Source: Bugula neritina (Eukaryota > Bryozoa > Gymnolaemata > Cheilostomatida > Bugulidae). From it: 64,000 nt of DNA. Of the stretch, positions 15,542-31,500 are shown piece after piece. The stretch lies in NCBI GenBank assembly GCA_964035545.1, contig CAXIUT010000230.1, positions 1,674,001 through 1,738,000 of the forward strand, read 5' to 3'. Position 1 is the first letter of the stretch, and each line of letters starts with the position of its first letter. The notes under the pieces are model-generated. The model was not told the DNA's origin and made no database searches. It was given only the letters and a program-made list of their open reading frames with translations. The translations under genes and the position numbers were made by a program.

Positions 15542-17997
15542 TTAAAATATACTGTAACATACTGAAATATACTTCAACATACTGCAACATACTAAACTAC
15601 ACTGTAACATACTGAAATACATTGCAACACATTGAAATATACTGCAACATACTGAAACATACTGCAACATACTGAAATATACTGCAACATAGTGAATTAC
15701 ACTATGACATATTGAAACATACCGCAACATACGGAAATGTAGTGTAATATACAGAAATGAACTGAAACATACTGAAATATACTGTAACACACTGAAACAT
15801 ACTCTAACATACTGAAATAGACTGTAACATACTGAAATATACTGCAACATGCTGAAATGTACTGCAACATACTGAAGTATACTGCAAGATAGTGCAATGT
15901 ACTGAAATACACTGTAAAATACTGAAATACACTGCAACACATTGAAATATACTGCAATATAACGAAATAAATGGTGAACTAGTGGAATATACTGTAACAC
16001 AATGAAATTGACTGCAAGATACTGAAATATACTGTAACATACTGAAATGTGCTGCCACATACTGAAACATACGGCAACATACCGAAATAAAATGCGACAC
16101 GTTGAAAATTACTGCAACATACTGAAATATACTGCAAGTGGTGCATCATACTGAAATACATTGTGACACATTGAAATACACTGCAACATACCGCAACATA
16201 CCACAACATACTGAAATATACTGCGACGCAATAAAATATACTGCAACATACTGAAGTATACTGCAACATACTGCAACATACTAAAATACACTGCAACATA
16301 CTGAAATACATTGCAACACATTAAAACATACTGCAACATACTGAAACGTACTGCAACATACTGAAATATACTGCAACATACTGAAATACTCTATAACATA
16401 TTGAAATATACTGCAACATACTGAATTACACTCTAACATACTTAAATATGCTGTAGCCTACTGAAATACACTGCAACACATTGAAATATACTGCAGCATA
16501 CCGAAATGAATGGTAAACTAACGAAATAAACTGTAACATATTTAAACATACCGGAACATACTGCAACATAATAAAATATACTGTAACACACTGAAATATA
16601 CTGCAAGATACTGAAATTTACTGCAACATACTGAAACGTACGCAACATACTGAAATACGCTGCAACATACTGTAATATCCTGCAAGATACTGCAAAACAC
16701 TGAGTACACTGTGTCATACTGAAATACACTGCAACATACTGCAAGATACTGCTACATACTGAATTAGACTGTAACATATTGAAATACACTGCATCATACT
16801 GCAACATACTGAAATACACTGAAAAATATTGATATACACTGCAACATATTGAAATTTACTGCAAAATACTGAAACATAAGGCAACATACTGAAATATACT
16901 GCGACACGTTGAAATAAACAGCAACATACTAAAATATACTCCAACATACTGCAACTTCCTAAAATACACTGTAACATACTGAAATACACTGCATTACATT
17001 GAAAATTACTGCAACATACTGAAGCATACGGCAACATACTGAAATATACTGCAACATACTGAAATACACTATAACATATTGAAATATACTGCAACATACT
17101 GAAATACACTAAAACATATTGAAACATGCTGTAGCATACTGAAATACACTGCAACAAACTGGTGTATACTGTTACATACAGAAATGTATTGTAACATACT
17201 GAAATATGCTACAAGATACTGAAATATACTGTAACATACCGAAACGTACGCAACATACTGAAATACGCTGCAACATACTGAAATATACTGCAAGATTCTG
17301 CAACATACTGAAATACACTATAACATATTGAAATATACTGCAACATACTGAATTACACTCTTACAAACTGAAATATGCTGTAGCATACTGAATTACACTG
17401 CAACACACTGAAGTATACTGTAATATACTGAAATGTACTGCGACATACTGAATTATACTGCGACATACTGCAACATACTTAAATACACTGTAACATAATG
17501 AAATATGCTGTAGCACACTGAAATACACTGCAAAACACTGAAGTATACTGTAATATACTGAAATGTACTGCAACATACTGGAATATACTGTAACACACTG
17601 AAATATACTCTAACATACCGAAATACACTGTAACATACTGAAATAAACTGCAACATGCTGCAACATACTGCAACATACTGAAATACACTGCAACACCTTG
17701 AAAAATACTGCAACATACTTAAACATACGGCAACATACTAAAATACACTATAACATATTGAAATATACTGCAACATACTAAAATACACTAAAACATATTG
17801 AAATATGCTGTAGCATACTGAAATATACTGCCACACACTGAAGTATACTGTAATATACAGAAATGTACTGTAACATACTGTAACATACTGAAACATACGG
17901 CAACATACTGAAATGTACTGCAACATACTGAAATATACTGCAACAAAGTGCAACGTACTGAAGTACACTGTAACATATTGAAATACACTGCGACACA
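15542..17997 (+). repeat. Block A4 (2456 bp)
   Basis: Fourth A block, full length. It lacks the two variants shared by A2 and A3 and carries T at the position equivalent to 902 of A1 (near 16443), so it groups with A1 and A5. It has a private change near 16919 (AAACAGCAAC instead of AAACTGCAAC). Confidence 0.88.
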
Positions 17998-20608
17998 TTA
18001 AAATATACTGTAACATACTGAAATATACTTCAACATACTGCAACATACTAAACTACACTGTAACATACTGAAATACATTGCAACACATTGAAATATACTG
18101 CAACATACTGAAACATACTGTAGCGTACTGAAAGACACTACAACTCACTGAAGGATAGTGTGATATACGGCAATGTACTGCAACATCCCAAATATACTGC
18201 AACACACTGAAACATAAGGCAACATACCGAAATATACTGCGATGCATTGAAATATACTGCAACATACTAAAATATACTGCAACATACTGCAACATCCTAA
18301 AATACACTGTAACACACTGAAATGCACTGCAACACTTTGAAAAATACTGCAACATACTTAAACATACGGCAACATACTAAAATACACTATAACATATTGA
18401 AATATACTGCAACATACTGAAATACACTATAACATATTGAAATATACTGCAACGTACTGAATTACACTCTAACAAACTGAAATATGCTGTAGCATACTGA
18501 AACACACGGCAACATACTGAAATGTATTGTAACATACTGAAATATACTGCAACGTAGTGCAACGTACTGAAATACACTGTAACATAATGAAATATGCTGT
18601 AGGACACTGAAATACACTGCAACACCCTGAAGTATACTGTAATATACTGAAATGTTATGCATCGTACTGAAAAATGATGCAACGCGTTGAATTACACTAT
18701 AACATATTGAAATATACCGCAACATACTGAAATGTAGTGTAATATACAGAGATGAACTGTAACATACTGAAATATACTGTAACACACTCAAACATACCCT
18801 AACATACTGAAATACACTGCAACACAGTGGAGTATACTGTAATACACTGAAATGTACTGCAACATACTGAATTATACTGCAACACACTGCAACATACTGG
18901 AACACACTGTAACATAATGAAATATGCTGTAGGACACTGAAATACACTGCAACACCCTGAAGTATACTGTAATATACCGAAATGTTATGCAACGTACTAA
19001 AAAATAACGCAACGCGTTGAATTACACTATAACATATTGAAATATACCGCAACATACTGAAATGTAGTGTAATATACAGAAATGAACTGTAACATACTGA
19101 AATATACTGTAACACACTCAAACATACTCTAACATACTGAAATAGACTGTAAGATACTGAAATATACTGCAACATACTGAAATGTACTGCAACATACTGA
19201 AGTATACTGCAACATAGTGCAATGTACCGAAATACACTGTAACATACTGAAATAAACTGCAACATACTGCAACATACTGAATTACACTTGAACATAATGA
19301 AATACACTGAAACACATTGAAATATACTGCAACATACCGAAATAAATGGTAAACTAGTGAAATATACTGTAACATAATGAAACATACCGGAACATACTGC
19401 AACATAATAAAATATACTGTAACACACTGAAATATGCTACAAGATACTGAAATATACTGTAACATACTGAAACGTACGCAACATACTGAAATACGCTGCA
19501 ACATACTGAAATATACTGCAAGATACTGTAACATACTGAAATACACTGAAATACACTGTAACATATTAAAATACATTGCAAAACATCGAAATATACTGCA
19601 ACGTACTGAAATTTGCTGTAGCATACTGAAAGACACTACAACTCACTGAAGGATAGTGTGACATACGGAAATGTACTGCAACATGCCCAAATATACTGCA
19701 ACACACTGAAACATAAGGCAACATACTGAAATATACTGCGATGCATTGAAATAATATACTGCAACATACTAAAATATACTGCAACATACTGCAACATCCT
19801 AAAATACACTGTAACATACTGAAATACACTGCAACACCTTGAAAAATACTGCAACATACTTAAACATATGGCAACATACTAAAATACACTATAACATATT
19901 GAAATATACTGCAACATACTGAAATACACTATAACATATTGAAATATACTGCAACATACTGAATTACACTCTTACAAACTGAAATATGCTGTAGCATACT
20001 GAATTACACTGCAACACACTGAAGTATACTGTAATATACTGAAATGTACTGCGACATACTGAATTATACTGCGACATACTGCAACATACTTAAATACACT
20101 GTAACATAATGAAATATGCTGTAGCACATTGAAATACACTGCAAAACACTGAAGTATACTGTAATATACTGAAATGTACTGCAACATACTGGAATATACT
20201 GTAACACACTGAAATATACTCTAACATACCGAAATACACTGTAACATACTGAAATAAACTGCAACATGCTGCAACATACTGCAACATACTGAAATACACT
20301 GCAACACCTTGAAAAATACTGCAACATACTTAAACATACGGCAACATACTAAAATACACTATAACATATTGAAATATACTGCAACATACTAAAATACACT
20401 AAAACATATTGAAATATGCTGTAGCATACTGAAATATACTGCCACACACTGAAGTATACTGTAATATACAGAAATGTACTGTAACATACTGTAACATACT
20501 GAAACATACGGCAACATACTGAAATGTACTGCAACATACTGAAATATACTGCAACAAAGTGCAACGTACTGAAATACACTGTAACATATTGAAATACACT
20601 GCGACACA
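17998..20608 (+). repeat. Block C2 (2611 bp, full length)
   Basis: First full-length C block and the start of a head-to-tail C trimer. It is 250 bp shorter than B; after the differing section near its start it shares with B the region holding the paired CAACGCGTTG palindromes (18680 and 19010) and the common tail. It differs from C3 by single bases, for example AAAATATACTG near 19410 where C3 and C4 have AAAACATACTG. Confidence 0.88.
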
Positions 20609-23219
20609 TTAAAATATACTGTAACATACTGAAATATACTTCAACATACTGCAACATACTAAACTACACTGTAACATACTGAAATACATTGCAACACATT
20701 GAAATATACTGCAACATACTGAAACATACTGTAGCGTACTGAAAGACACTACAACTCACTGAAGGATAGTGTGATATACGGCAATGTACTGCAACATCCC
20801 AAATATACTGCAACACACTGAAACATAAGGCAACATACCGAAATATACTGCGATGCATTGAAATATACTGCAACATACTAAAATATACTGCAACATACTG
20901 CAACATCCTAAAATACACTGTAACATACTGAAATGCACTGCAACACTTTGAAAAATACTGCAACATACTTAAACATACGGCAACATACTAAAATACACTA
21001 TAACATATTGAAATATACTGCAACATACTGAAATACACTATAACATATTGAAATATACTGCAACGTACTGAATTACACTCTAACAAACTGAAATATGCTG
21101 TAGCATACTGAAACACACGGCAACATACTGAAATGTATTGTAACATACTGAAATATACTGCAACGTAGTGCAACGTACTGAAATACACTGTAACATAATG
21201 AAATATGCTGTAGGACACTGAAATACACTGCAACACCCTGAAGTATACTGTAATATACTGAAATGTTATGCATCGTACTGAAAAATGATGCAACGCGTTG
21301 AATTACACTATAACATATTGAAATATACCGCAACATACTGAAATGTAGTGTAATATACAGAGATGAACTGTAACATACTGAAATATACTGTAACACACTC
21401 AAACATACCCTAACATACTGAAATACACTGCAACACAGTGGAGTATACTGTAATACACTGAAATGTACTGCAACATACTGAATTATACTGCAACACACTG
21501 CAACATACTGGAACACACTGTAACATAATGAAATATGCTGTAGGACACTGAAATACACTGCAACACCCTGAAGTATACTGTAATATACCGAAATGTTATG
21601 CAACGTACTAAAAAATAACGCAACGCGTTGAATTACACTATAACATATTGAAATATACCGCAACATACTGAAATGTAGTGTAATATACAGAAATGAACTG
21701 TAACATACTGAAATATACTGTAACACACTCAAACATACTCTAACATACTGAAATAGACTGTAACATACTGAAATATACTGCAACATACTGAAATGTACTG
21801 CAACATACTGAAGTATACTGCAACATAGTGCAATGTACCGAAATACACTGTAACATACTGAAATAAACTGCAACATACTGCAACATACTGAATTACACTT
21901 GAACATAATGAAATACACTGAAACACATTGAAATATACTGCAACATACCGAAATGAATGGTAAACTAGTGAAATATACTGTAACATAATGAAACATACCG
22001 GAACATACTGCAACATAATAAAACATACTGTAACACACTGAAATATGCTACAAGATACTGAAATATACTGTAACATACTGAAACGTACGCAACATACTGA
22101 AATACGCTGCAACATACTGAAATATACTGCAAGATACTGTAACATACTGAAATACACTGAAATACACTGTAACATATTAAAATACATTGCAAAACATCGA
22201 AATATACTGCAACGTACTGAAATTTGCTGTAGCATACTGAAAGACACTACAACTCACTGAAGGATAGTGTGACATACGGAAATGTACTGCAACATGCCCA
22301 AATATACTGCAACACACTGAAACATAAGGCAACATACTGAAATATACTGCGATGCATTGAAATAATATACTGCAACATACTAAAATATACTGCAACATAC
22401 TGCAACATCCTAAAATACACTGTAACATACTGAAATACACTGCAACACCTTGAAAAATACTGCAACATACTTAAACATATGGCAACATACTAAAATACAC
22501 TATAACATATTGAAATATACTGCAACATACTGAAATACACTATAACATATTGAAATATACTGCAACATACTGAATTACACTCTTACAAACTGAAATATGC
22601 TGTAGCATACTGAATTACACTGCAACACACTGAAGTATACTGTAATATACTGAAATGTACTGCGACATACTGAATTATACTGCGACATACTGCAACATAC
22701 TTAAATACACTGTAACATAATGAAATATGCTGTAGCACATTGAAATACACTGCAAAACACTGAAGTATACTGTAATATACTGAAATGTACTGCAACATAC
22801 TGGAATATACTGTAACACACTGAAATATACTCTAACATACCGAAATACACTGTAACATACTGAAATAAACTGCAACATGCTGCAACATACTGCAACATAC
22901 TGAAATACACTGCAACACCTTGAAAAATACTGCAACATACTTAAACATACGGCAACATACTAAAATACACTATAACATATTGAAATATACTGCAACATAC
23001 TAAAATACACTAAAACATATTGAAATATGCTGTAGCATACTGAAATATACTGCCACACACTGAAGTATACTGTAATATACAGAAATGTACTGTAACATAC
23101 TGTAACATACTGAAACATACGGCAACATACTGAAATGTACTGCAACATACTGAAATATACTGCAACAAAGTGCAACGTACTGAAATACACTGTAACATAT
23201 TGAAATACACTGCGACACA
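20609..23219 (+). repeat. Block C3 (2611 bp, full length)
   Basis: Second full-length C block, exactly 2611 bp after C2. It shares with C4 the variant AAAACATACTG (near 22020 and 24631), which is absent from C2, so C3 and C4 are the closest pair. Palindromes recur at 21291 and 21621, exactly +2611 from C2. Confidence 0.88.
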
Positions 23220-25660
23220 TTAAAATATACTGTAACATACTGAAATATACTTCAACATACTGCAACATACTAAACTACACTGTAACATACTGAAATACAT
23301 TGCAACACATTGAAATATACTGCAACATACTGAAACATACTGTAGCGTACTGAAAGACACTACAACTCACTGAAGGATAGTGTGATATACGGCAATGTAC
23401 TGCAACATCCCAAATATACTGCAACACACTGAAACATAAGGCAACATACCGAAATATACTGCGATGCATTGAAATATACTGCAACATACTAAAATATACT
23501 GCAACATACTGCAACATCCTAAAATACACTGTAACATACTGAAATGCACTGCAACACTTTGAAAAATACTGCAACATACTTAAACATACGGCAACATACT
23601 AAAATACACTATAACATATTGAAATATACTGCAACATACTGAAATACACTATAACATATTGAAATATACTGCAACGTACTGAATTACACTCTAACAAACT
23701 GAAATATGCTGTAGCATACTGAAACACACGGCAACATACTGAAATGTATTGTAACATACTGAAATATACTGCAACGTAGTGCAACGTACTGAAATACACT
23801 GTAACATAATGAAATATGCTGTAGGACACTGAAATACACTGCAACACCCTGAAGTATACTGTAATATACTGAAATGTTATGCATCGTACTGAAAAATGAT
23901 GCAACGCGTTGAATTACACTATAACATATTGAAATATACCGCAACATACTGAAATGTAGTGTAATATACAGAGATGAACTGTAACATACTGAAATATACT
24001 GTAACACACTCAAACATACCCTAACATACTGAAATACACTGCAACACAGTGGAGTATACTGTAATACACTGAAATGTACTGCAACATACTGAATTATACT
24101 GCAACACACTGCAACATACTGGAACACACTGTAACATAATGAAATATGCTGTAGGACACTGAAATACACTGCAACACCCTGAAGTATACTGTAATATACC
24201 GAAATGTTATGCAACGTACTAAAAAATAACGCAACGCGTTGAATTACACTATAACATATTGAAATATACCGCAACATACTGAAATGTAGTGTAATATACA
24301 GAAATGAACTGTAACATACTGAAATATACTGTAACACACTCAAACATACTCTAACATACTGAAATAGACTGTAACATACTGAAATATACTGCAACATACT
24401 GAAATGTACTGCAACATACTGAAGTATACTGCAACATAGTGCAATGTACCGAAATACACTGTAACATACTGAAATAAACTGCAACATACTGCAACATACT
24501 GAATTACACTTGAACATAATGAAATACACTGAAACACATTGAAATATACTGCAACATACCGAAATGAATGGTAAACTAGTGAAATATACTGTAACATAAT
24601 GAAACATACCGGAACATACTGCAACATAATAAAACATACTGTAACACACTGAAATATGCTACAAGATACTGAAATATACTGTAACATACTGAAACGTACG
24701 CAACATACTGAAATACGCTGCAACATACTGAAATATACTGCAAGATACTGTAACATACTGAAATACACTGAAATACACTGTAACATATTAAAATACATTG
24801 CAAAACATCGAAATATACTGCAACGTACTGAAATTTGCTGTAGCATACTGAAAGACACTACAACTCACTGAAGGATAGTGTGACATACGGAAATGTACTG
24901 CAACATGCCCAAATATACTGCAACACACTGAAACATAAGGCAACATACTGAAATATACTGCGATGCATTGAAATAATATACTGCAACATACTAAAATATA
25001 CTGCAACATACTGAATTACACTCTTACAAACTGAAATATGCTGTAGCATACTGAATTACACTGCAACACACTGAAGTATACTGTAATATACTGAAATGTA
25101 CTGCGACATACTGAATTATACTGCGACATACTGCAACATACTTAAATACACTGTAACATAATGAAATATGCTGTAGCACACTGAAATACACTGCAAAACA
25201 CTGAAGTATACTGTAATATACTGAAATGTACTGCAACATACTGGAATATACTGTAACACACTGAAATATACTCTAACATACCGAAATACACTGTAACATA
25301 CTGAAATAAACTGCAACATGCTGCAACATACTGCAACATACTGAAATACACTGCAACACCTTGAAAAATACTGCAACATACTTAAACATACGGCAACATA
25401 CTAAAATACACTATAACATATTGAAATATACTGCAACATACTAAAATACACTAAAACATATTGAAATATGCTGTAGCATACTGAAATATACTGCCACACA
25501 CTGAAGTATACTGTAATATACAGAAATGTACTGTAACATACTGTAACATACTGAAACATACGGCAACATACTGAAATGTACTGCAACATACTGAAATATA
25601 CTGCAACAAAGTGCAACGTACTGAAATACACTGTAACATATTGAAATACACTGCGACACA
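23220..25660 (+). repeat. Block C4 (2441 bp, carries a 170-bp deletion)
   Basis: Third C block of the trimer. It follows C3 base for base as far as about 25010, then jumps from the monomers equivalent to C3 position ~22390 to ~22570, losing 170 bp, and re-enters the common tail at ACTGAATTACACTCTTACAA. The length loss is a whole number of 10-bp half-monomers. Because C4 shares C3-specific variants, the deletion probably followed the C3/C4 duplication. Confidence 0.86.
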
Positions 25661-28116
25661 TTAAAATATACTGTAACATACTGAAATATACTTCAACATA
25701 CTGCAACATACTAAACTACACTGTAACATACTGAAATACATTGCAACACATTGAAATATACTGCAACATACTGAAACATACTGCAACATACTGAAATATA
25801 CTGCAACATAGTGAATTACACTATGACATATTGAAATATACCGCAACATACGGAAATGTAGTGTAATATACAGAAATGAACTGAAACATACTGAAATATA
25901 CTGTAACACACTGAAACATACTCTAACATACTGAAATAGACTGTAACATACTGAAATATACTGCAACATGCTGAAATGTACTGCAACATACTGAAGTATA
26001 CTGCAAGATAGTGCAATGTACTGAAATACACTGTAAAATACTGAAATACACTGCAACACATTGAAATATACTGCAATATAACGAAATAAATGGTGAACTA
26101 GTGGAATATACTGTAACACAATGAAATTGACTGCAAGATACTGAAATATACTGTAACATACTGAAATGTGCTGCCACATACTGAAACATACGGCAACATA
26201 CCGAAATAAACTGCGACACGTTGAAAATTACTGCAACATACTGAAATATACTGCAAGTGGTGCATCATACTGAAATACATTGTGACACATTGAAATACAC
26301 TGCAACATACCGCAACATACCACAACATACTGAAATATACTGCGACGCAATAAAATATACTGCAACATACTGAAGTATACTGCAACATACTGCAACATAC
26401 TAAAATACACTGCAACATACTGAAATACATTGCAACACATTAAAACATACTGCAACATACTGAAACGTACTGCAACATACTGAAATATACTGCAACATAC
26501 TGAAATACTCTATAACATATTGAAATATACTGCAACATACTGAATTACACTCTAACATACTTAAATATGCTGTAGCCTACTGAAATACACTGCAACACAT
26601 TGAAATATACTGCAGCATACCGAAATGAATGGTAAACTAACGAAATAAACTGTAACATATTTAAACATACCGGAACATACTGCAACATAATAAAATATAC
26701 TGTAACACACTGAAATATACTGCAAGATACTGAAATTTACTGTAACATACTGAAACGTACGCAACATACTGAAATACGCTGCAACATACTGTAATATCCT
26801 GCAAGATACTGCAAAACACTGAGTACACTGTGTCATACTGAAATACACTGCAACATACTGCAAGATATTGCTACATACTGAATTAGACTGTAACATATTG
26901 AAATACACTGCATCATACTGCAACATACTGAAATACACTGAAAAATATTGATATACACTGCAACACATTGAAATTTACTGCAAAATACTGAAACATAAGG
27001 CAACATACTGAAATATACTGCGACACGCTGAAATAAACTGCAACATACTAAAATATACTCCAACATACTGCAACTTCCTAAAATACACTGTAACATACTG
27101 AAATACACTGCATTACATTGAAAATTACTGCAACATACTGAAGCATACGGCAACATACTGAAATATACTGCAACATACTGAAATACACTATAACATATTG
27201 AAATATACTGCAACATACTGAAATACACTAAAACATATTGAAACATGCTGTAGCATACTGAAATACACTGCAACAAACTGGTGTATACTGTTATATACAG
27301 AAATGTATTGTAACATACTGAAATATGCTACAAGATACTGAAATATACTGTAACATACCGAAACGTACGCAACATACTGAAATACGCTGCAACATACTGA
27401 AATATACTGCAAGATTCTGCAACATACTGAAATACACTATAACATATTGAAATATACTGCAACATACTGAATTACACTCTTACAAACTGAAATATGCTGT
27501 AGCATACTGAATTACACTGCAACACACTGAAGTATACTGTAATATACTGAAATGTACTGCGACATACTGAATTATACTGCGACATACTGCAACATACTTA
27601 AATACACTGTAACATAATGAAATATGCTGTAGCACACTGAAATACACTGCAAAACACTGAAGTATACTGTAATATACTGAAATGTACTGCAACATACTTG
27701 AATATACTGTAACACACTGAAATATACTCTAACATACCGAAATACACTGTAACATACTGAAATAAACTGCAACATGCTGCAACATACTGCAACATACTGA
27801 AATACACTGCAACACCTTGAAAAATACTGCAACATACTTAAACATACGGCAACATACTAAAATACACTATAACATATTGAAATATACTGCAACATACTAA
27901 AATACACTAAAACATATTGAAATATGCTGTAGCATACTGAAATATACTGCCACACACTGAAGTATACTGTAATATACAGAAATGTACTGTAACATACTGT
28001 AACATACTGAAACATACGGCAACATACTGAAATGTACTGCAACATACTGAAATATACTGCAACAAAGTGCAACGTACTGAAGTACACTGTAACATATTGA
28101 AATACACTGCGACACA
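25661..28116 (+). repeat. Block A5 (2456 bp)
   Basis: Fifth A block, full length but slightly more divergent than A1-A4 (for example ATATTGCTAC near 26865 where A1-A4 have ATACTGCTAC). The same variant reappears in region II at about 39915, so the A-derived piece of the 7168-bp unit comes from an A5-like source. This is the last intact A block in the window. Confidence 0.87.
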
Positions 28117-28556
28117 TTAAAATATACTGTAACATACTGAAATATACTTCAACATACTGCAACATACTAAACTACACTCTAACATACTGAAATACATTGC
28201 AACACATTGAAATATACTGCAACATACTGAAACATACTGCAACATACTGAAATATACTGCAACATAGTGAATTACACTATGACATATTGAAATATACCGC
28301 AACATACGGAAATGTAGTGTAATATACAGAAATGAACTGAAACATACTGAAATATACTGTAACACACTGAAACATACTCTAACATACTGAAATAGACTGT
28401 AACATACTGAAATATACTGCAACATGCTGAAATGTACTGCAACATACTGAAGTATACTGTAATATACTGAAATGTGCTGCGACATACTGAATTATACTGC
28501 AACATACTGCAACGTACTGAAATACACTGTAACATATTGAAATACACTGCGACACA
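28117..28556 (+). repeat. Truncated 440-bp block at the region I / region II boundary
   Basis: It starts with the common block head but keeps only about 330 bp of A/B-like sequence before jumping, near 28450-28500, to a tail fragment ending ACACTGCGACACA. The head then starts again at 28557. Its length is 44 half-monomers. After this point no intact A, B or C block occurs, so it marks a real change of repeat subfamily. Confidence 0.8.
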
Positions 28557-31500
28557 TTAAAATATACTGTAACATACTGAAATATACTTCAACATACTGC
28601 AACATACTAAACTACACTGTAACATACTGAAATACATTGCAACACATTGAAATATACTGCAACATACTGAAACATACTGCAACATACTGAAATACACTGC
28701 AACACCTTGAAAAATACTGCAACATACTTAAACATACGGCAACACACTAAAATACACTATAACATATTGAAATATACTGCAGCATACTAAAATACACTAA
28801 AACATATTGAAATATGCTGTAGCATACTGAAATATACTGCCACACACTGAAGTATACTGTAATATACAGAAATGTACTGTAACATACTGTAACATACTGA
28901 AACATATGGCAACATACTGAAATGTACTGCAACATACTGAAATATACTGCAACAAAGTGCAACGTACTGAAATACACTGTAACATATTGAAATACACTGC
29001 GACACATTGAAATATACTGCAACATACTGAAACATACTGCAACATACCTAAATATACTGCAACATACTGAATTACACTATAACATATTGAAATATACTGC
29101 AACATACTGAATTACACTTTAACATACAGAAATGACTGTAACATACTGAAATGTACTGTAACACACTGAAACATACTCTAACATACTGAAATAGACTGTA
29201 ACATACTGAAATATACTGCAACATACTGAAATGTACTGCAACATACTGAGGTATACTGCAACATAGTGCAATGTACTGAAATACACTGTAACATACTTAA
29301 ATACACTGCAACACATTGAAATATACTGCAACATAACGAAATAAATGGTGAACTAGTGGAATATACTGTAACACAATGAAATTGACTTCAAGATACTGAA
29401 ATATACTGTAACATACTGAAATGTGCTGCCACATACTGGAACATACGGCAACATACCGAAATAAACTGTGACACGTTGAAAATTACTGCAACATACTGAA
29501 ATATACTGCAAGTGGTGCAACATACTGAAATACATTGTGACACATTGAAATACACTGCAACATACCGCAACATACCACAACATACTGAAATATACTGCGA
29601 CGCAATAAAATATACTGCAACATACTGAAGTATACTGCAACATACTGCAACATACTAAAATACACTGCAACATACTGAAATACATAGCAACACATTAAAA
29701 CATACTGCAACATACTGAAACGTACTGCAACATACTGAAATATACTGCAACATACTGAAATACTCTATAACATATTGAAATATACTGCAACATACTGAAT
29801 TACACTCTAACATACTGAAATATGCTGTAGCATACTGAAATACACTGCAACACATTGAAATATACTGCAGCATACCGAAATGAATGGTAAACTAACGAAA
29901 TAAACTGTAACATAACTAAACATACCGGAACATACTGCAACATAATAAAATATACTGTAACACACTGAAATATACTGCAAGATACTGAAATTTACTGCAA
30001 CATACTGAAATGTACGCAAAATACTGAAATACGCTGCAACATACAGTAATATACTGCAAGATACTGCAAAACACTGAGTACACTGTGTCATACTGAAATA
30101 CACTGAAAAATATTGATATACACTGCAACACATTGAAATATACTGCAAAACACTTAAACATAAGGCAACATACTGAAATATACTGCGACACATTGAAATA
30201 TACTGCAACATACTAAAATATACTCCAACATACTGCAACTTCCTAAAATACACTGTAACATACTGAAATACACTGCATTACATTGAAAATTACTGCAACA
30301 TACTGAAGCATACGGCAACATACTGAAATATACTGCAAAATACTGAAATACACTATAACATATTGAAATATACTGCAAAATACTGAAATACACTAAAACA
30401 TATTGAAATATGCTGTAGCATATTGAAATACACTGCAACAAACTGGTGTATACTGTTATATACAGAAATGTACTGCGACATACTGAATTATACTGCAACA
30501 TACTGCAACATACTGAAATACACTGTAACATAATGAAATATGCTGTAGCACACTGAAATACACTGCAACACACTGAAGTATACTGTAATATACTGAAATG
30601 TACTGCAACATACTGGAATATACTGTAACACACCGAAATATACTCTAACACCGAAATACACTGTAACATACTGAAATAAACTACAACATACTGCAACATA
30701 CCGAATTACATTTGAACATAATGAAATACACTGAAACACATTGAAATATACTGCAACATACCGAAATGAATGGTAAACTAGTGAAGTATACTGTAACATA
30801 ATGAAATTGACCGCAAGATACTGAAATATACTGTAACATACTGAAATACGCTGCCACACACTGAAACATACGGCAACCTACCGAATTATACTGCGACACG
30901 TTGAAAAATACTGCAACATACTGAATTATACTGCAAGACACTGCAACATACTGAAATACACTGTAACATATTAAAATACATTGCAAAACGTCGAAATATA
31001 CTGCAACATACTGAAATATGCTGTAGCATACTGAAAGACACTACAACTCACTGAAGGATAGTTTGATATACGCAAATGTACTGCATCATGCCTAAATATA
31101 CTGCAACACACTGAAACATAAGGCAACATACTGAAATATACTACGATGCATTGAAATATACTGCAACATACTAAAATATACTGCAACATACTGCAACATC
31201 CTAAAATACACTGTAACATACTGAAATACACTGCAACACCTTGAAAAATACTGCAACATACTTAAACATACAGCAACATACTAAAATACACTATAACATA
31301 TTGAAATATACTGCAACATACTGAAATACACTGTAACATATTGAAATATGCTGTAGCATACTGAAATATACTGCCACACACTGAAGTATACTGTAATATA
31401 CAGAAACGTACTGTAACATACTGTAACATACAGAAACATACGGCAACATACTGAAATGTACTGCAACATACTGAAATATACTGAAATACACTGTAACATA

